NCBI RefSeq assembly: GCF_001908375.1
Contig: NZ_CP017242.1
Span: forward strand, 124,001-188,000
Length of the DNA: 64,000 bases
Direction of reading: 5' to 3'
DNA from: Rhizobium etli 8C-3
Lineage (GTDB): Bacteria; Pseudomonadota; Alphaproteobacteria; Rhizobiales; Rhizobiaceae
Of the stretch, positions 26,608 through 36,373 are shown one piece after another (position 1 is the stretch's first letter; every line of letters starts with the position of its first letter). Under the pieces are notes generated by a model that was not told the origin of the DNA, ran no database searches, and saw nothing but the letters and a program-made list of their open reading frames with translations. Position numbers and translations under genes: made by a program.

Positions 26608-27285
26608 TTATGGCTGACATCGGTCATTAGACCGCCTGTCCCATGGCCAGGGCTGCTGGCCGCTGGTCGACGCCGGCAACTGGAGCAAGTGTTGCGCTGG
26701 CGTGCGTCGCGGCTTGCGCCGACGAATCCGGTAGACGGCCGCCGGAGGAATGTTTGCAAACGTATGCCCAATAAAGCTAGCCTTCAGGCCCAAACGATCG
26801 AGCAGAGGCCTTGAGATCGGGCATCGCGGGCCATAGGTGAACTGATAAAACGCGCCGTCGGCGCGAAGGTGTGCGAATGCCCCATTCAGGATCGAAAGGA
26901 CTTTCCTAGGGGGCATCGAGAGTAGCGGGAGGCCGCTTATGACGGCCCCTGCCGGCATGCCGTTGAACAGAACAACGTCGTGCAGTCTTGCCGCATCCAT
27001 CCTGAGGGTTGTTGCGCATGGAAAGTGGAAATTCAGCTTTGCGGCGAAATCCGATCCGAATTCGATGAGCGCCAGGTTCTCTTCGGCTATACCCTTCGCG
27101 ATCAGAGCGCGTGTGAACGCACCCGTCCCGGGGCCGAGTTCGATGACTGGGCCGATCTCCGGCGAGACCTCCGATACCATCAGAGCCGACAACGCGCGTC
27201 CGGACGGCACGACAGCGGCGACACGGAGGGGGTCGGAGAGCCAGGCACGAAAGAAGTGGAAGGCGTCGGCCGCTTTGCTTGTCAT
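26608..27285 (-). CDS. PmtA-like phospholipid N-methyltransferase
   Basis: A class I methyltransferase starting MTSKAADAFHFFRAWLSDPL, with the SAM loop VIELGPGTGAFTRALI, the acidic strand LIEFG, and the GMPAGAVISGLPLLSMP block, which is the S-G-L-P-x-x-x-x-P motif of rhizobial PmtA enzymes. These methylate phosphatidylethanolamine towards phosphatidylcholine at the inner membrane. After FIGHTFANIPPAAVYRIRRR, where such proteins normally end, this one has about 35 extra residues over GST-relic DNA, so the natural stop was probably lost. Its ATG overlaps the DedA stop (ATGA). Confidence 0.85.
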   Translation of the reverse strand: MTSKAADAFHFFRAWLSDPLRVAAVVPSGRALSALMVSEVSPEIGPVIELGPGTGAFTRALIAKGIAEENLALIEFGSDFAAKLNFHFPCATTLRMDAARLHDVVLFNGMPAGAVISGLPLLSMPPRKVLSILNGAFAHLRADGAFYQFTYGPRCPISRPLLDRLGLKASFIGHTFANIPPAAVYRIRRRKPRRTPAQHLLQLPASTSGQQPWPWDRRSNDRCQP

Positions 27286-27920
27286 GAGCGGCTCCCCCTT
27301 GGGGCTGCTCGCCACCGGCACCGAGCGGCAACTCGCCATGTCAGCGCGAGCAGCGCCTCGGTTGCGATGAGGAGGACAAGCATCTTGATCGCCAAAGTCG
27401 ATGCGGACATTCCAGGAGCTAACAGCACGGCAAAGTAGCCAGCCGCGATGAACAGGCCATTCCATAGAGTGATGCCTAGCACGGTCCCGCCGGCAAATCG
27501 TCGGAAGTCCGCATGAATGAGTCCGGCGACCACGGGCGCGATCAGGCGCACCGTCGGTATGAGTTGGGAGGCGAAGATCAGGGTGCGCTCCCGCTCCCGG
27601 AATGATGCGAGAGTTTTGTCGATGCGTGCTGATGCCAGGCCCAGCAACCTGCCTGTCCGATACAGCAGCCGGACGGACCTGTTCTGTCCCAATGCGCGAA
27701 CGAGCAGGTAGAGGGCAAGCCCTCCGCAAAAGCTTCCGGTCGTCGTAACGATGGTAGCGACCGGGACGGACCAGGCGCCGTCAACAGCAGCAATGCCGAT
27801 TGCGACCAGGACACCGTAGGACGGCAGAGCGGGAATGAAGCGCTCCGCCAGTCCGATCGCGAACAGGCCGACCACTCCGTATGTCGCGATCCAGTCGATG
27901 AGGCTTCCGAGCGGGTCCAC
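27282..27920 (-). CDS. DedA-family membrane protein
   Basis: A 212-residue multi-pass protein with the DedA/SNARE-associated pattern: an early amphipathic acidic motif (GLAERFIPALPSYGVLVAIG, like E-x-x-x-P-x-P-G-E), the G-x-x-x-G-x-x-x-Y-x-x-G block, and the conserved R-x-x-P-x-x-R-x-x-x-P-x-x-A-G motif seen here as SQLIPTVRLIAPVVAGL. DedA proteins flip membrane lipids or affect membrane potential; the coupling to PmtA fits phospholipid handling. GTG 27920 is the start. A decayed copy lies at 37228-37370. Confidence 0.88.
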   Translation of the reverse strand: MDPLGSLIDWIATYGVVGLFAIGLAERFIPALPSYGVLVAIGIAAVDGAWSVPVATIVTTTGSFCGGLALYLLVRALGQNRSVRLLYRTGRLLGLASARIDKTLASFRERERTLIFASQLIPTVRLIAPVVAGLIHADFRRFAGGTVLGITLWNGLFIAAGYFAVLLAPGMSASTLAIKMLVLLIATEALLALTWRVAARCRWRAAPRGSRS

Positions 27921-27923
27921 GCG

Positions 27924-28091
27924 TCAGACCTCTCTGCTAACGGCTGGCGCATCCAGACGGATGATGGCTGACAGCGCCTTCGGTTGGCCTAGACCCGTCA
28001 GCGTCTCAGGCACGTTCCGAAGCCGAGCCGCGACATGTCTCTCCCGAGCACGTTGGGACGGGGTACTATCAGTGGTCCAATTCTTTGCCAT
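27924..28091 (-). pseudogene. Possible SDR N-terminal relic
   Basis: From ATG 28091 the frame begins MAKNWTTDSTPSQ, like MTKWTTKNIPSQ of the SDR paralogues, and later holds LTGLGQPKALSA where TGTGGLGFEDALAL is expected. The similarity is weak and the rest of the gene is absent, so this is tentative. Confidence 0.3.
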
Positions 28092-28383
28092 TGTGGGTCC
28101 TTTGCTTTGCTGAGCTGCCAGCCGCGGCCACCGAAGGCGCCGCTTGTGAGGGTTCGCCTTCGGTGGCTTGAGGGTCGCCATTGCATCGGGGGAAGAGTGG
28201 CGACCCCTCGGATCGCCGGGAGCGGGGCGGCTTCCGTGATCCGATTTCAGTTCGTCCTAGCTGAAGCCAGGTTTAGAGGCAGATTGGTCGTGCCTGGCGG
28301 GGTGCGCAGCCTGCGCATCCTTCTGCTGGGGGACTGCCCACCTTCGCTCTTACCCTCGAAGGTCATGCCCCAAGCAGTGATTC

Positions 28384-29235
28384 TCAACCGAGGCCGCCGT
28401 TCGCGAAGACGTTTTGCCCGTCGATCCATGCGCCGTCCTGGGAGCAGAGAAGCGCGATGACGTTTGCGATGTCCTCCGGTTGACCCAGACGCCGCAGAGG
28501 TGTCGCTTCAGGAATACCTCGGAGTGCTTCCTCGCCATGCTGGCGCAGCAACTGGGTATCGACGGCGCCTGGTGACACGGCGTTGACCGAGATATTGCGG
28601 CCCGCCAGTTCTTTGGCGAGCACGCTCGAGTAAATTTCCTGCGCTGCCTTGGTGGCTGCGTAGGCACCCGTATATGCGGGCTTCTGGAGAATGATGCTCG
28701 AGCTCAGGCTGACGATCCTGCCGCCGTCACGGGTGCGTCGTGCCGCCTCGCGTAAAACATTGAAACTACCCGTCATATTGGTTGCGATCATTCGATTGAA
28801 AGCATCGTCGGTCATGTGGGAAAAGGGACCGACATTCATGATCCCGGCATTGTTGACCACCACGTCCACGCCGCCATAAGCCTCGTCATGGGCATTGAAC
28901 AAGGCCTTGACAGCAGCCGGATCTGCAACGTCCGCCTGGCGCGCCATTGCACGACCGCCAGCCGCCTTGATGTCGGCTACGACTTGATCGGCCAGGTCGC
29001 GATTGGTGAGGTAGTTCACCGTAACGGCATAGCCGTCGCGCGCCAGACGGCGGGCAGTGGCAGCGCCGATGCCACGCGACGAGCCGGTGATGACGGCAGC
29101 CCGGCCGGCGCCAGGGACAGTGCCAGGATTGGCTGCGGAGGTTTGGGCCGAAGCCGTTCCACTGAGAGCAAGGGCGGCCGGTGCGGCGGCTGCAAGCGCC
29201 ATGAAGGTTCGGCGGGAATTATCAGTATCGGACAT
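28384..29235 (-). CDS. SDR-family oxidoreductase with Tat signal peptide
   Basis: The first 31 residues form a twin-arginine signal (NSRRTFMALAAAAPAALALS, then ASA before the mature start). The 250-residue remainder is a classical SDR: TGSSRGIGAATARRLA, NNAGI, the Ser-Tyr-Lys triad with YAATK, and the NAVSPGAVDT loop. Export of an SDR by Tat, with cofactor bound, is unusual. The gene is divergent from the AraC regulator at 29528, with the MFS start relic and element C between, so it is a likely regulon member. Confidence 0.9.
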   Translation of the reverse strand: MSDTDNSRRTFMALAAAAPAALALSGTASAQTSAANPGTVPGAGRAAVITGSSRGIGAATARRLARDGYAVTVNYLTNRDLADQVVADIKAAGGRAMARQADVADPAAVKALFNAHDEAYGGVDVVVNNAGIMNVGPFSHMTDDAFNRMIATNMTGSFNVLREAARRTRDGGRIVSLSSSIILQKPAYTGAYAATKAAQEIYSSVLAKELAGRNISVNAVSPGAVDTQLLRQHGEEALRGIPEATPLRRLGQPEDIANVIALLCSQDGAWIDGQNVFANGGLG

Positions 29236-29466
29236 CGGGAAGGTCTCCTTTTCGAGAATTGCGAAAGCTCGCGGATACGGCCGAGGCCGGTTCAGTCGTG
29301 ACTGCCCCCGAAGCTAAAGAGCAATGCGCTTGGTTTGCTGCGACAAACAGCAGCCCAGGGCCGAAACCACTGTGTATTTCAGCCGCATTCGTTCCGTTCG
29401 CAGTGATAGACACTGCTACCGGTAAAGTTTGCTCTCATTGAACATCTATATTGACGGCGCTGCTGT

Positions 29467-29493
29467 TTCTGTCATGTTGACTGCACTCCTCGC
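29467..29493 (-). pseudogene. MFS transporter start relic
   Basis: From ATG 29493 the minus strand reads MTETAAPSI and then stops. It matches MTETAASSI at the start of the larger MFS relic at 38864-39270, also divergent from an araC gene. The surrounding DNA is alignable between the two loci up to the araC SD. Confidence 0.5.
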
Positions 29494-29527
29494 TTGGCTG
29501 GCACCTTCAAGCTAGATGGAGTGTCCG

Positions 29528-30562
29528 ATGATCAGAATGCCTGAACCATCAAGAAACTTGCCTATTCCTACAGATGGCAATACACTGTCACGAGACGGCC
29601 GTGTTTTGACCTGGCCTCACAACCAACCGGAGGCTCGCGTGTCGTCATCGCTTCTTGCGGCGGTCACCGCCTATATCGAAGAACAGGGTGGCGGGCAGGG
29701 CCTATTTCCAACGCCAATAGAAGGCTTCAACATCGTCCGGTCTTTCCAGGCGATGATGCCGATGCGGGCGCTTTACCGGCCGTCGCTCTGTGTCGTGATT
29801 CAGGGCGCGAAGGAGATCCACTTCGGAGACGACAGGCTGGACTACGGCGCGTTGGAGTGCCTGGTCGTGAGCGTCGAGCTTCCGGCGAAGGGTCGGATCG
29901 TAGAGGCAAGTCCTGAGGCGCCTTATGTCGGTGTCACCATCGATTTCGACGTCGCCACGATGCGCGAGGTTCTGGAGCAGCTGGATACCCCGCCAGTTCC
30001 AGCTTCTGATCCTGGACCCTGTGTTTTTGTGGGCAAGGTGGACGAACCATTGGCAGACTGCCTCCTGCGTCTGATCCGGATGACGAAGACACCGAAGGCA
30101 ATCCCGATCCTTTATCCATCGGTGATGCGCGAGATCTGCTACTGGTTGCTGAGTGGACCGCATGGCGCCGAACTCTGCAAGCTGGCGCTTCCGGAATCGA
30201 ATATCGAGCGCGTGGCCAAAGCCATATCTACGCTGCACGTGAACTTCGCGCAGACGCTGCGGATCGAACAATTGGCAGAGATTGCTCGGATGAGCCCGTC
30301 GTCCTTCCACCAGCACTTCAAGGCGCTGACCTCGATGTCCCCGCTTCAGTTCCAGAAACAACTGCGCCTTCTCGAGGCTCGACGCCTGATGGTTGCCGAG
30401 GCCGCAAACGTGGCGGAGGCTGCCTACCAGGTCGGCTACGAAAGTGCTTCGCAATTCAGCCGCGAATATTCTCGCACGTTTGGGGCTGCGCCAAAGCAGG
30501 ACGTCATGAACCAGCAGCGCCTGTACAGCAAGTACGCCAGCAGGAAGGTGCAAAGTGCGTAG
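29528..30562 (+). CDS. AraC-family regulator, AraC_N (YqhC-like) type, copy 1
   Basis: A 344-residue protein. Residues about 40-200 form the AraC_N domain (PF06719 type): SSLLAAVTAYIEEQGGGQGL, then MPMRALYRPSLCVVIQGAKE, and ECLVVSVELPAKGRI. The two C-terminal helix-turn-helix motifs are RIEQLAEIARMSPSSFHQHF and [20 protein letters not shown]. Family members such as E. coli YqhC activate aldehyde reductase genes. ATG 29528 with GGAG 7 nt before it matches the start and length of the 39324 paralogue; the first codons carry element C. Likely partner of the repeated element, and divergent from a Tat-SDR. Confidence 0.93.
   Translation: MIRMPEPSRNLPIPTDGNTLSRDGRVLTWPHNQPEARVSSSLLAAVTAYIEEQGGGQGLFPTPIEGFNIVRSFQAMMPMRALYRPSLCVVIQGAKEIHFGDDRLDYGALECLVVSVELPAKGRIVEASPEAPYVGVTIDFDVATMREVLEQLDTPPVPASDPGPCVFVGKVDEPLADCLLRLIRMTKTPKAIPILYPSVMREICYWLLSGPHGAELCKLALPESNIERVAKAISTLHVNFAQTLRIEQLAEIARMSPSSFHQHFKALTSMSPLQFQKQLRLLEARRLMVAEAANVAEAAYQVGYESASQFSREYSRTFGAAPKQDVMNQQRLYSKYASRKVQSA
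29537..29572 (-). promoter_or_regulatory. GGCA-N17-GGCA element C (inside araC)
   Basis: Minus strand: TGTAGGAATAGGCA, AGTTTCTTGATGGTTCA, GGCAT. It overlaps codons 4-15 of the AraC gene and points towards the MFS relic and Tat-SDR. Binding here could also repress araC itself. Confidence 0.75.
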
Positions 30563-31194
30563 CTTGTAGATCGCGTGTTCAAGGGGCGCTCTCTGCAGTT
30601 CACCTGCTTGGAGCGACCTTCTTGATATGAGCAAGCAAATGCCATCCTGGGGTGATATGCTTTCGGTATCGCCGCCGGGCGTTCGTCATATAAGCTTTTC
30701 CAGCGCGGCCGGATAGAAAAATGAACGGGGCGCACACCTCTTCGCTACACTTCACGGACGACCCTTTGAACTGACTGAACCAGCAATCTTCCCTGCTGAA
30801 CTGGAGGATTAGGCACGGAATTTGTGCTTTTTGGCATTCGTAGTCGTGCGCCAAGCGGTTAGCGTCACGTCGCGATGAGCGGGTGCAGGTAGATTGGAAA
30901 GGAGATCGCGCGCCTTGCCGATGTACTCTGGAGCGCTCGGGGCCTTTGACGTCGTGGGTGGCACGAACCTCTGACCTCGATCGTCCGCCTCACGCCAAAA
31001 AAAGAACCGAAGGTACGCCCCTGCTCGATCAGGCCATCGTACTGCGCCGCGTGCAATGAGGTGCGTGCAACTGCCTTGACGGAACGGTCGCGCGGGCACC
31101 CGGCACGCCTTTCGATAGGGAACGTACAATAGATCCGGGAGGTAGCACCATACTCGTCGAACTCGTTTGCTGGTCGCAGTGGACCACGGAGCCC
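30563..31194. other. Intergenic stretch holding element E
   Basis: The first 110 bp after the araC stop can be aligned with the DNA after the second araC gene (about 40385-40500), so the duplication included 3' flanking DNA. Element E is at 30802-30837. Between 30840 and 31190 no frame has a recognisable motif. Confidence 0.5.
30802..30837 (+). promoter_or_regulatory. GGCA-N17-GGCA element E
   Basis: Plus strand: TGGAGGATTAGGCA, CGGAATTTGTGCTTTTT, GGCAT. It reads towards the RND efflux pair, about 390 bp ahead. Flanking sequence resembles that of elements F and G. Confidence 0.75.
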
Positions 31195-31230
31195 TTGATG
31201 CGTGAATTGCAGTCAACACAAAATGGCCTG

Positions 31231-32439
31231 ATGACCGGCATGATTGCGCGCATACGCGCTTGTGTCACCCTTGCAGGATTGCTGACCCTTGCGGCTTGCG
31301 ACGATCCGCGGAACGCGCAATCTCAGACAGTTGTCCCACCGCCGCCCGCCGTCACGGTCGTCGCCATTCGCCGCGACGAGGTGCCGATCTTTGTCGAGAT
31401 GCCAGGGCGCACATCCGCTTTTCAGACTGCCGAAATCCGGCCGCAGATCGGCGGCTTGATCCAGAAGCGGATGTTCACCGAAGGTCAGGAGATTAAGGCG
31501 GGCCACCAGCTCTATCAGATTGATCCTGCTCCCTATCAAGCGAGCCTCAACAGCGCCGAGGCTGCTCTGGCTCGTGCCGAAGCGTCGGTCAGCCTGGCCG
31601 AAAGCAATGCCAACCGCGCCAGGATCCTCACCGGCACCAGGGTTATGAGTCAGCGGGATCTGGAAACCGCGGAAGCGACGCTGCGCCAGGCGAATGCGGA
31701 TGTGCTTTCGGCCGAGGCCTCGGTCGAGGCCGCACGGATCAACTTGGCCTATACACGCGTCCTATCACCCATCGACGGCCGTACCGGCCGCTCCTCGGTG
31801 ACCGCCGGGGCGCTCGTCACCGCCAACCAGACCGCAGCGCTGCTCACCATCACTCGGCTGGATCCGATCTATGTCGATCTGACGCAGCCGAGCGCGCGCC
31901 TGCTGCAACAGCAGCGGGCGATCGCGAGCGGTGCGTTACGGCGCGACACAGCCGACCAGGCGCCGGCCCGGCTGATTCTAGAGGACGGCTCCGAATATCC
32001 TCGTCCCGGCAAACTGCAGTTCTCCGAGGTCGTCGTCGACCGGGGCACCGGCTCGATCACGTTACGCGCCATCTTCCCCAACCCCGAGGGGACGCTGATG
32101 CCCGGCATGTTCGTCCGCGCCCGGGTCGAGGAAGGGGTTGCCGACCGGGCTCTATTGGTGCCCCAGCAGGCCGTCACGCGCACCCCGCGCGGAGAGGCTT
32201 CGGCCTTTGTCGTGAACGCGCAGGGCGTGGTGGAAGCACGTATCCTCACGACCGAGCGCGCCATAGGCACCAACTGGCTCGTCACCGACGGTATCCAGCA
32301 GGGTGAACGCGTCATCGTCGAAGGCGTCCAGCGGGTGCGTCCGGGCGGCACTGTCAAAGCGACCGAGACGACAATGCAGGCACTCAACGAGCGAAACGAC
32401 AACGCAACCCAGGCCGCGCGCCCGCGCGTCGGCGGCTGA
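31231..32439 (+). CDS. RND efflux periplasmic adaptor (membrane fusion lipoprotein)
   Basis: The protein has a lipoprotein signal ([18 protein letters not shown], with L-A-A-C lipobox), then the adaptor domains: the first beta-barrel/lipoyl half ([20 protein letters not shown]), a coiled-coil hairpin (about residues 105-175, rich in Ala/Glu), the returning lipoyl half ([14 protein letters not shown]) and the membrane-proximal ending. It links the inner-membrane pump to an outer-membrane channel. The frame opens at TTG 31195; ATG 31231 is preferred for the signal peptide. The pump gene begins 14 nt after its stop. No outer-membrane factor gene follows. Confidence 0.93.
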   Translation: MTGMIARIRACVTLAGLLTLAACDDPRNAQSQTVVPPPPAVTVVAIRRDEVPIFVEMPGRTSAFQTAEIRPQIGGLIQKRMFTEGQEIKAGHQLYQIDPAPYQASLNSAEAALARAEASVSLAESNANRARILTGTRVMSQRDLETAEATLRQANADVLSAEASVEAARINLAYTRVLSPIDGRTGRSSVTAGALVTANQTAALLTITRLDPIYVDLTQPSARLLQQQRAIASGALRRDTADQAPARLILEDGSEYPRPGKLQFSEVVVDRGTGSITLRAIFPNPEGTLMPGMFVRARVEEGVADRALLVPQQAVTRTPRGEASAFVVNAQGVVEARILTTERAIGTNWLVTDGIQQGERVIVEGVQRVRPGGTVKATETTMQALNERNDNATQAARPRVGG

Positions 32440-32452
32440 TAGGTGGACTTCC

Positions 32453-35400
32453 ATGGCCCGTTTTTTCATCGATCGCCCGGTCTTCGCCTGGGTGATCGCA
32501 ATTGCGATCGTGTTGTTCGGCGTTTTGTCGTTGCGTACGCTGCCGGTCTCCCAGTATCCAGCAATCGCCCCGCCCGCGATCTCGATCAATGTGAGCTATC
32601 CGGGCGCCTCCGCCGTGACGGTGCAGGATACGGTGGTTCAGGTCATCGAGCAGCAGCTCAATGGCATCGACAACCTGCTCTACTTCACCGCCAACAGCAG
32701 CAAGGATGGCAGCGCCACCATCACGTTGACCTTCGCGCAAGGCACCGATCCGGACACTGCGCAGGTTCAGGTGCAGAACAAGCTGTCGCTGGCTACGCCC
32801 CGCCTGCCGCAGATCGTGCAGCAGCAGGGAATTCGCGTCGCAAAGTCAGCTGGCAACTTCTTGTTGGTCGTCGGTCTGGTGTCGACCGATGGAAGCATGG
32901 ACCGGACCGACATCTCGGATTTCATTGTCTCCTCGCTGCAGGATCCGTTGAGCCGTACCGCGGGCGTCGGCGACTTTCAGGTGTTCGGTTCCCAGTACGC
33001 CATGCGCATCTGGCTCGACCCTGCGAAGCTGGTGAACTTCAGCATGACACCGTCCGATGTGTCGGCCGCGATCCGGGCCCAGAACGTACAGGTCGCCAGC
33101 GGCGAGCTCGGCGCGGAACCGGCAGTTCCGGACCAACAGATGAATGCGACTGTCGTCGGTCCGTCCTATCTGCAAACGCCTGAGGAGTTCGGCGCCATCC
33201 TGCTGCGTGTACAGCCCGACGGTTCTCAGGTGCGGCTGCGCGACGTGGCACGAGTTGAGATCGGCAGCGAGAACTATACGACCCTTAGCTATTTCAATGG
33301 ACAGCCGGCGGCTGGGATCGGCATCAGACTGGCGAGCGGTGCGAATGCCCTTGACGCCGCAGCCGCAGTGCGCGCGACGATCGCGCGCCTACGGCCCTCC
33401 TTTCCTGCCGGTCTCGAAGCCGTCTACCCTCTGGATACGACGCCGTTCGTCCGCCTGTCGATCGAGAGCGTGATCTATACGCTGATCGAGGCGGTCGTGC
33501 TCGTCTTCCTGGTGATGTTCCTGTTCCTGCAGAATTTCCGGGCGACGTTGATTCCAACCATCGCGGTCCCGGTGGTGCTGCTCGGCACCTTTGCGGTGCT
33601 GCAGGTGGCAGGGTTCAGCATCAACACGCTAACGATGTTCGGGATGGTGCTGGCGATCGGCCTCCTGGTCGATGACGCCATCGTGGTGGTCGAGAATGTC
33701 GAGCGCGTGATGGCCGAGGAGCATCTGTCGCCGCTCGAGGCGACCCGCAAGTCCATGGACCAAATCACGGGGGCGCTCGTCGGTATAGGCCTCGTGCTGT
33801 CCGCGGTGTTCCTGCCCATGGCCTTCTTCGGCGGCTCCACCGGCGTCATCTATCGCCAGTTCTCAATCACCGTCGCAACCGCCATGGGCCTTTCGGTGCT
33901 CGTCGCGATCATCTTCACCCCGGCGCTTTGCGCCACAATTCTGAAGCCGCACAAGCCAGGCCAGGGCCAGCGGGGCTTCTTCGGCTGGTTCAACCGTGGT
34001 TTCGACTGGGCCACTCGTGGCTATGCAAGCGGCGTCCGGCACGCGCTCAGGCGGCCGCTGCGGATGATGATGATGTTCGCGGCCCTGTTGGTCATACTCG
34101 CGGTAATGTTCGTGCGCTTGCCGAGCGCCTTCCTGCCTGACGAGGATCAGGGGACCGCGTACGTTCAGGTCGTCTCGCCCCCCGGGGCGACCACAGCGCG
34201 CACGCAACGCACGCTCGATGAAATTTCCCGCTTTATTCGCGAGGAGGAGAGCAGCGTCGTCGCTTCAACGTTCGCCATCAATGGGTTCAGCTTCACCGGC
34301 CGAGGTCAGAGCGCCGGCATGGCATTCCTCAGCCTGCGCAATTGGTCGGACCGCCCCGGCGCTCAAAACAGCGTGCAGGCATTGACGCGGCGTATCATGG
34401 CCCGCTTTGCCAACTACCCCGATGCGATGGTCTTCGCCTTCGCACCACCCGCAATCACCGAGCTGGGCAATGCCACGGGTTTCAACTTTCAGCTCCTCGA
34501 TCGCGGCGGCCTCGGACACGAGGCCCTCATGGGTGCTCGCGGCCAGCTTCTGGGCCTGGCGGCGCAAAGCCCTGTGCTTGCGGGCGTGCGACCGAACGGG
34601 CAGAACGATGAAGCCCAGTTCCGCCTGGTGATCGATTGGGAACGCGCCAGCGCCCTCGGCCTTTCGGTATCCGACATCAACAGCACGCTCTCCACCGCCT
34701 GGGGGGCAACGTACGTGAACGACTTCATGGATCGGGGCCGCGTGAAGCGAGTCTACATGCAGGGCGACGCCTCGGCGCGCATGCTGCCGGGCGACCTCGA
34801 CCGCTGGTTCATTCGCAACGCCAGCGGACAATTGGTGTCTTTTTCCGCCTTTGGCCATGCCGAATGGAGTTACGGTTCGCCGCGGCTCGAACGGTTCAAC
34901 GGCGTTGCCTCGGTGGAGATCGCCGGCGCTGCGGCACCCGGGTACACCAGCGGCCAGGCGATGGCCGAGATGGAGCGGCTTGTCGCGCAGCTGCCGGCCG
35001 GCTTCGGCTTCGACTGGAGCGGCATCTCCTACGAGGAGCGGCTGTCGGGAGCCCAGGCTCCTGCGCTCTATGCGCTATCGCTACTGATTGTCTTCCTTTG
35101 CCTGGCGGCGCTCTACGAAAGCTGGTCGATCCCGGCGGCTGTGATGCTCATCGTGCCGCTTGGGATCTTGGGTGCGGTCGCGGCTATGCTCGGCCGCGGG
35201 CTGTCGAACGATGTTTATTTCCAGGTCGGCTTGCTTACCACCGTCGGTCTCGCTGCGAAGAATGCCATCTTGATCGTCGAATTTGCCAAGGACGGCTTCG
35301 ATCGCGGGCAAAGCCTGGTCGAGGCGGCGCTAGAGGCCGCTCGCCAGCGCCTGAGGCCGATCATCATGACCTCGCTCGCTTTCGGTCTTGGCGTCCTGCC

Positions 35401-35629
35401 GCTCGTTGTTGCCAGTGGTGCAGGGTCTGGCGGGCAGAATGCGATCGGGACGGGGGTGCTCGGCGGAGTGATGAGCGGTACGCTCTTTGCCATCATCTTA
35501 GTGCCAGTCTTCTTCGTTATTGTGCTCAAGCTGTTCCGAACCAGGAGAAAGGGTGAGGCGGAGCAGGCGGCAGCTGCGCCGCATCCTCTCCCGACACCAG
35601 GAGAGGAAGCGCGATGCTCTGCCTGGTGA
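32453..35629 (+). CDS. RND-family multidrug efflux pump (HAE1/AcrB type)
   Basis: A 1058-residue inner-membrane pump starting [20 protein letters not shown], the usual AcrB-type opening. TM4 carries the proton-relay pair in [17 protein letters not shown], and TM10 the lysine in [17 protein letters not shown]. Two periplasmic loops of about 300 residues and twelve membrane helices follow the family order. It exports hydrophobic drugs or solvents by proton antiport as a trimer. The start at 32453 is used rather than the open frame from 32303, which overlaps the adaptor. The last 15 residues ([16 protein letters not shown]) are unusual and may be a changed end. Confidence 0.95.
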   Translation: MARFFIDRPVFAWVIAIAIVLFGVLSLRTLPVSQYPAIAPPAISINVSYPGASAVTVQDTVVQVIEQQLNGIDNLLYFTANSSKDGSATITLTFAQGTDPDTAQVQVQNKLSLATPRLPQIVQQQGIRVAKSAGNFLLVVGLVSTDGSMDRTDISDFIVSSLQDPLSRTAGVGDFQVFGSQYAMRIWLDPAKLVNFSMTPSDVSAAIRAQNVQVASGELGAEPAVPDQQMNATVVGPSYLQTPEEFGAILLRVQPDGSQVRLRDVARVEIGSENYTTLSYFNGQPAAGIGIRLASGANALDAAAAVRATIARLRPSFPAGLEAVYPLDTTPFVRLSIESVIYTLIEAVVLVFLVMFLFLQNFRATLIPTIAVPVVLLGTFAVLQVAGFSINTLTMFGMVLAIGLLVDDAIVVVENVERVMAEEHLSPLEATRKSMDQITGALVGIGLVLSAVFLPMAFFGGSTGVIYRQFSITVATAMGLSVLVAIIFTPALCATILKPHKPGQGQRGFFGWFNRGFDWATRGYASGVRHALRRPLRMMMMFAALLVILAVMFVRLPSAFLPDEDQGTAYVQVVSPPGATTARTQRTLDEISRFIREEESSVVASTFAINGFSFTGRGQSAGMAFLSLRNWSDRPGAQNSVQALTRRIMARFANYPDAMVFAFAPPAITELGNATGFNFQLLDRGGLGHEALMGARGQLLGLAAQSPVLAGVRPNGQNDEAQFRLVIDWERASALGLSVSDINSTLSTAWGATYVNDFMDRGRVKRVYMQGDASARMLPGDLDRWFIRNASGQLVSFSAFGHAEWSYGSPRLERFNGVASVEIAGAAAPGYTSGQAMAEMERLVAQLPAGFGFDWSGISYEERLSGAQAPALYALSLLIVFLCLAALYESWSIPAAVMLIVPLGILGAVAAMLGRGLSNDVYFQVGLLTTVGLAAKNAILIVEFAKDGFDRGQSLVEAALEAARQRLRPIIMTSLAFGLGVLPLVVASGAGSGGQNAIGTGVLGGVMSGTLFAIILVPVFFVIVLKLFRTRRKGEAEQAAAAPHPLPTPGEEARCSAW

Positions 35630-36129
35630 TATGGGAGGCCGCATCCGTGCATCGGCACAGCGCGACGTCGCTCATATCGTCGGCCCGCCGAAGCGTCGCC
35701 GCTTTTCCGCTCCTCGACCGTACCTCTCGTTTCGCTACCTGGCGACGATGCAAAGCACCAAAACGAACGTCAATCGGCCAGTTCCGTCTGACCGTCCATT
35801 TGAAGGACGGGCGTTCCAGAACGTTGGCTTAAGGCCGGTTCCCTGCCTTCGATACCTGACTCTTCATCTTACCGCCGCAAGGTTCGACCGAACCAGATAA
35901 CTTCCGGCTGATCTGAAGGATCAGGCAAGAAATTTGCGCCTTTTGGCATTCGTCATCGTGCGGTCGGCGCGTAGCGTCGGGGCGCAATGCTCGGCGACTG
36001 GCGGGGCCGGTTTCAACACAGCCCTCCTTTCGAGGAGAACCGCTGGATCATTGATCGGGCAAATCGTCAATCCGCGCGTCTGACTCGCAGCGCCGTTGCA
36101 GCCGAACCGAACGGAAGGGAATCAATCCG
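35630..36129. other. Intergenic stretch holding element F and a leader
   Basis: No outer-membrane channel gene, which might be expected after an RND pump, is found. Element F is at 35914-35949. From about 36050 the sequence is alignable with the DNA before the 78-aa frame at 8805, showing that the duplication includes its leader. Confidence 0.5.
35914..35949 (+). promoter_or_regulatory. GGCA-N17-GGCA element F
   Basis: Plus strand: TGAAGGATCAGGCA, AGAAATTTGCGCCTTTT, GGCAT. It lies 180 bp before the second copy of the 78-aa frame. Confidence 0.75.
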
Positions 36130-36366
36130 GTGAAAATCACCCAACTTCTCTTCAACGGTCCATATGACGCCCCGTATCGCATCAGCGTCATGACCGTTTG
36201 CTTTACGGGAATAGAACGTGTCTTTAATCTCTTTCCGACTTGTTGCACGTCGCGCCTGTTCGGGCCGTTCCTATCCTTGCAACCCAGCTACACAGGACCG
36301 CAGGCCCGAACCCTGACGGTGTCAAGGGGTCTCGCCGATGGCATGGCCGTACGGTTATTTTACTGA
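36130..36366 (+). CDS. 78-aa conserved small protein (copy 2)
   Basis: GTG 36130 follows GGAAGGGA and opens a 78-codon frame of the same length as 8569-8805, with no gap between the two. Shared blocks are VMTV.FTG.ERV, FPTCC, FLSLQ, GPQA and LADGM.VRL.Y. As in copy 1 its last codons overlap the start MAWPYGYFTDLN of a methyltransferase, but here the methyltransferase is gone after 12 codons. Survival of the small frame without its partner supports a role of its own, or recent loss. No known domain. Confidence 0.45.
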   Translation: MKITQLLFNGPYDAPYRISVMTVCFTGIERVFNLFPTCCTSRLFGPFLSLQPSYTGPQARTLTVSRGLADGMAVRLFY

Positions 36367-36373
36367 TTTGAAT
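36338..36373 (+). pseudogene. Methyltransferase start relic
   Basis: MAWPYGYFTDLN matches MAWSYGYFTELN at the start of the methyltransferase at 7017-8597; similarity stops abruptly after this, at a deletion or recombination joint. Confidence 0.6.

Noticed and set aside
29702..30634. 310-codon open frame on the minus strand
   Set aside because: Antisense shadow of the AraC gene, low-complexity basic composition.
34636..35556. 306-codon open frame on the plus strand
   Set aside because: It lies wholly inside the RND pump gene in another frame, is arginine/cysteine-rich and has no domain; a shadow of a GC-rich gene.
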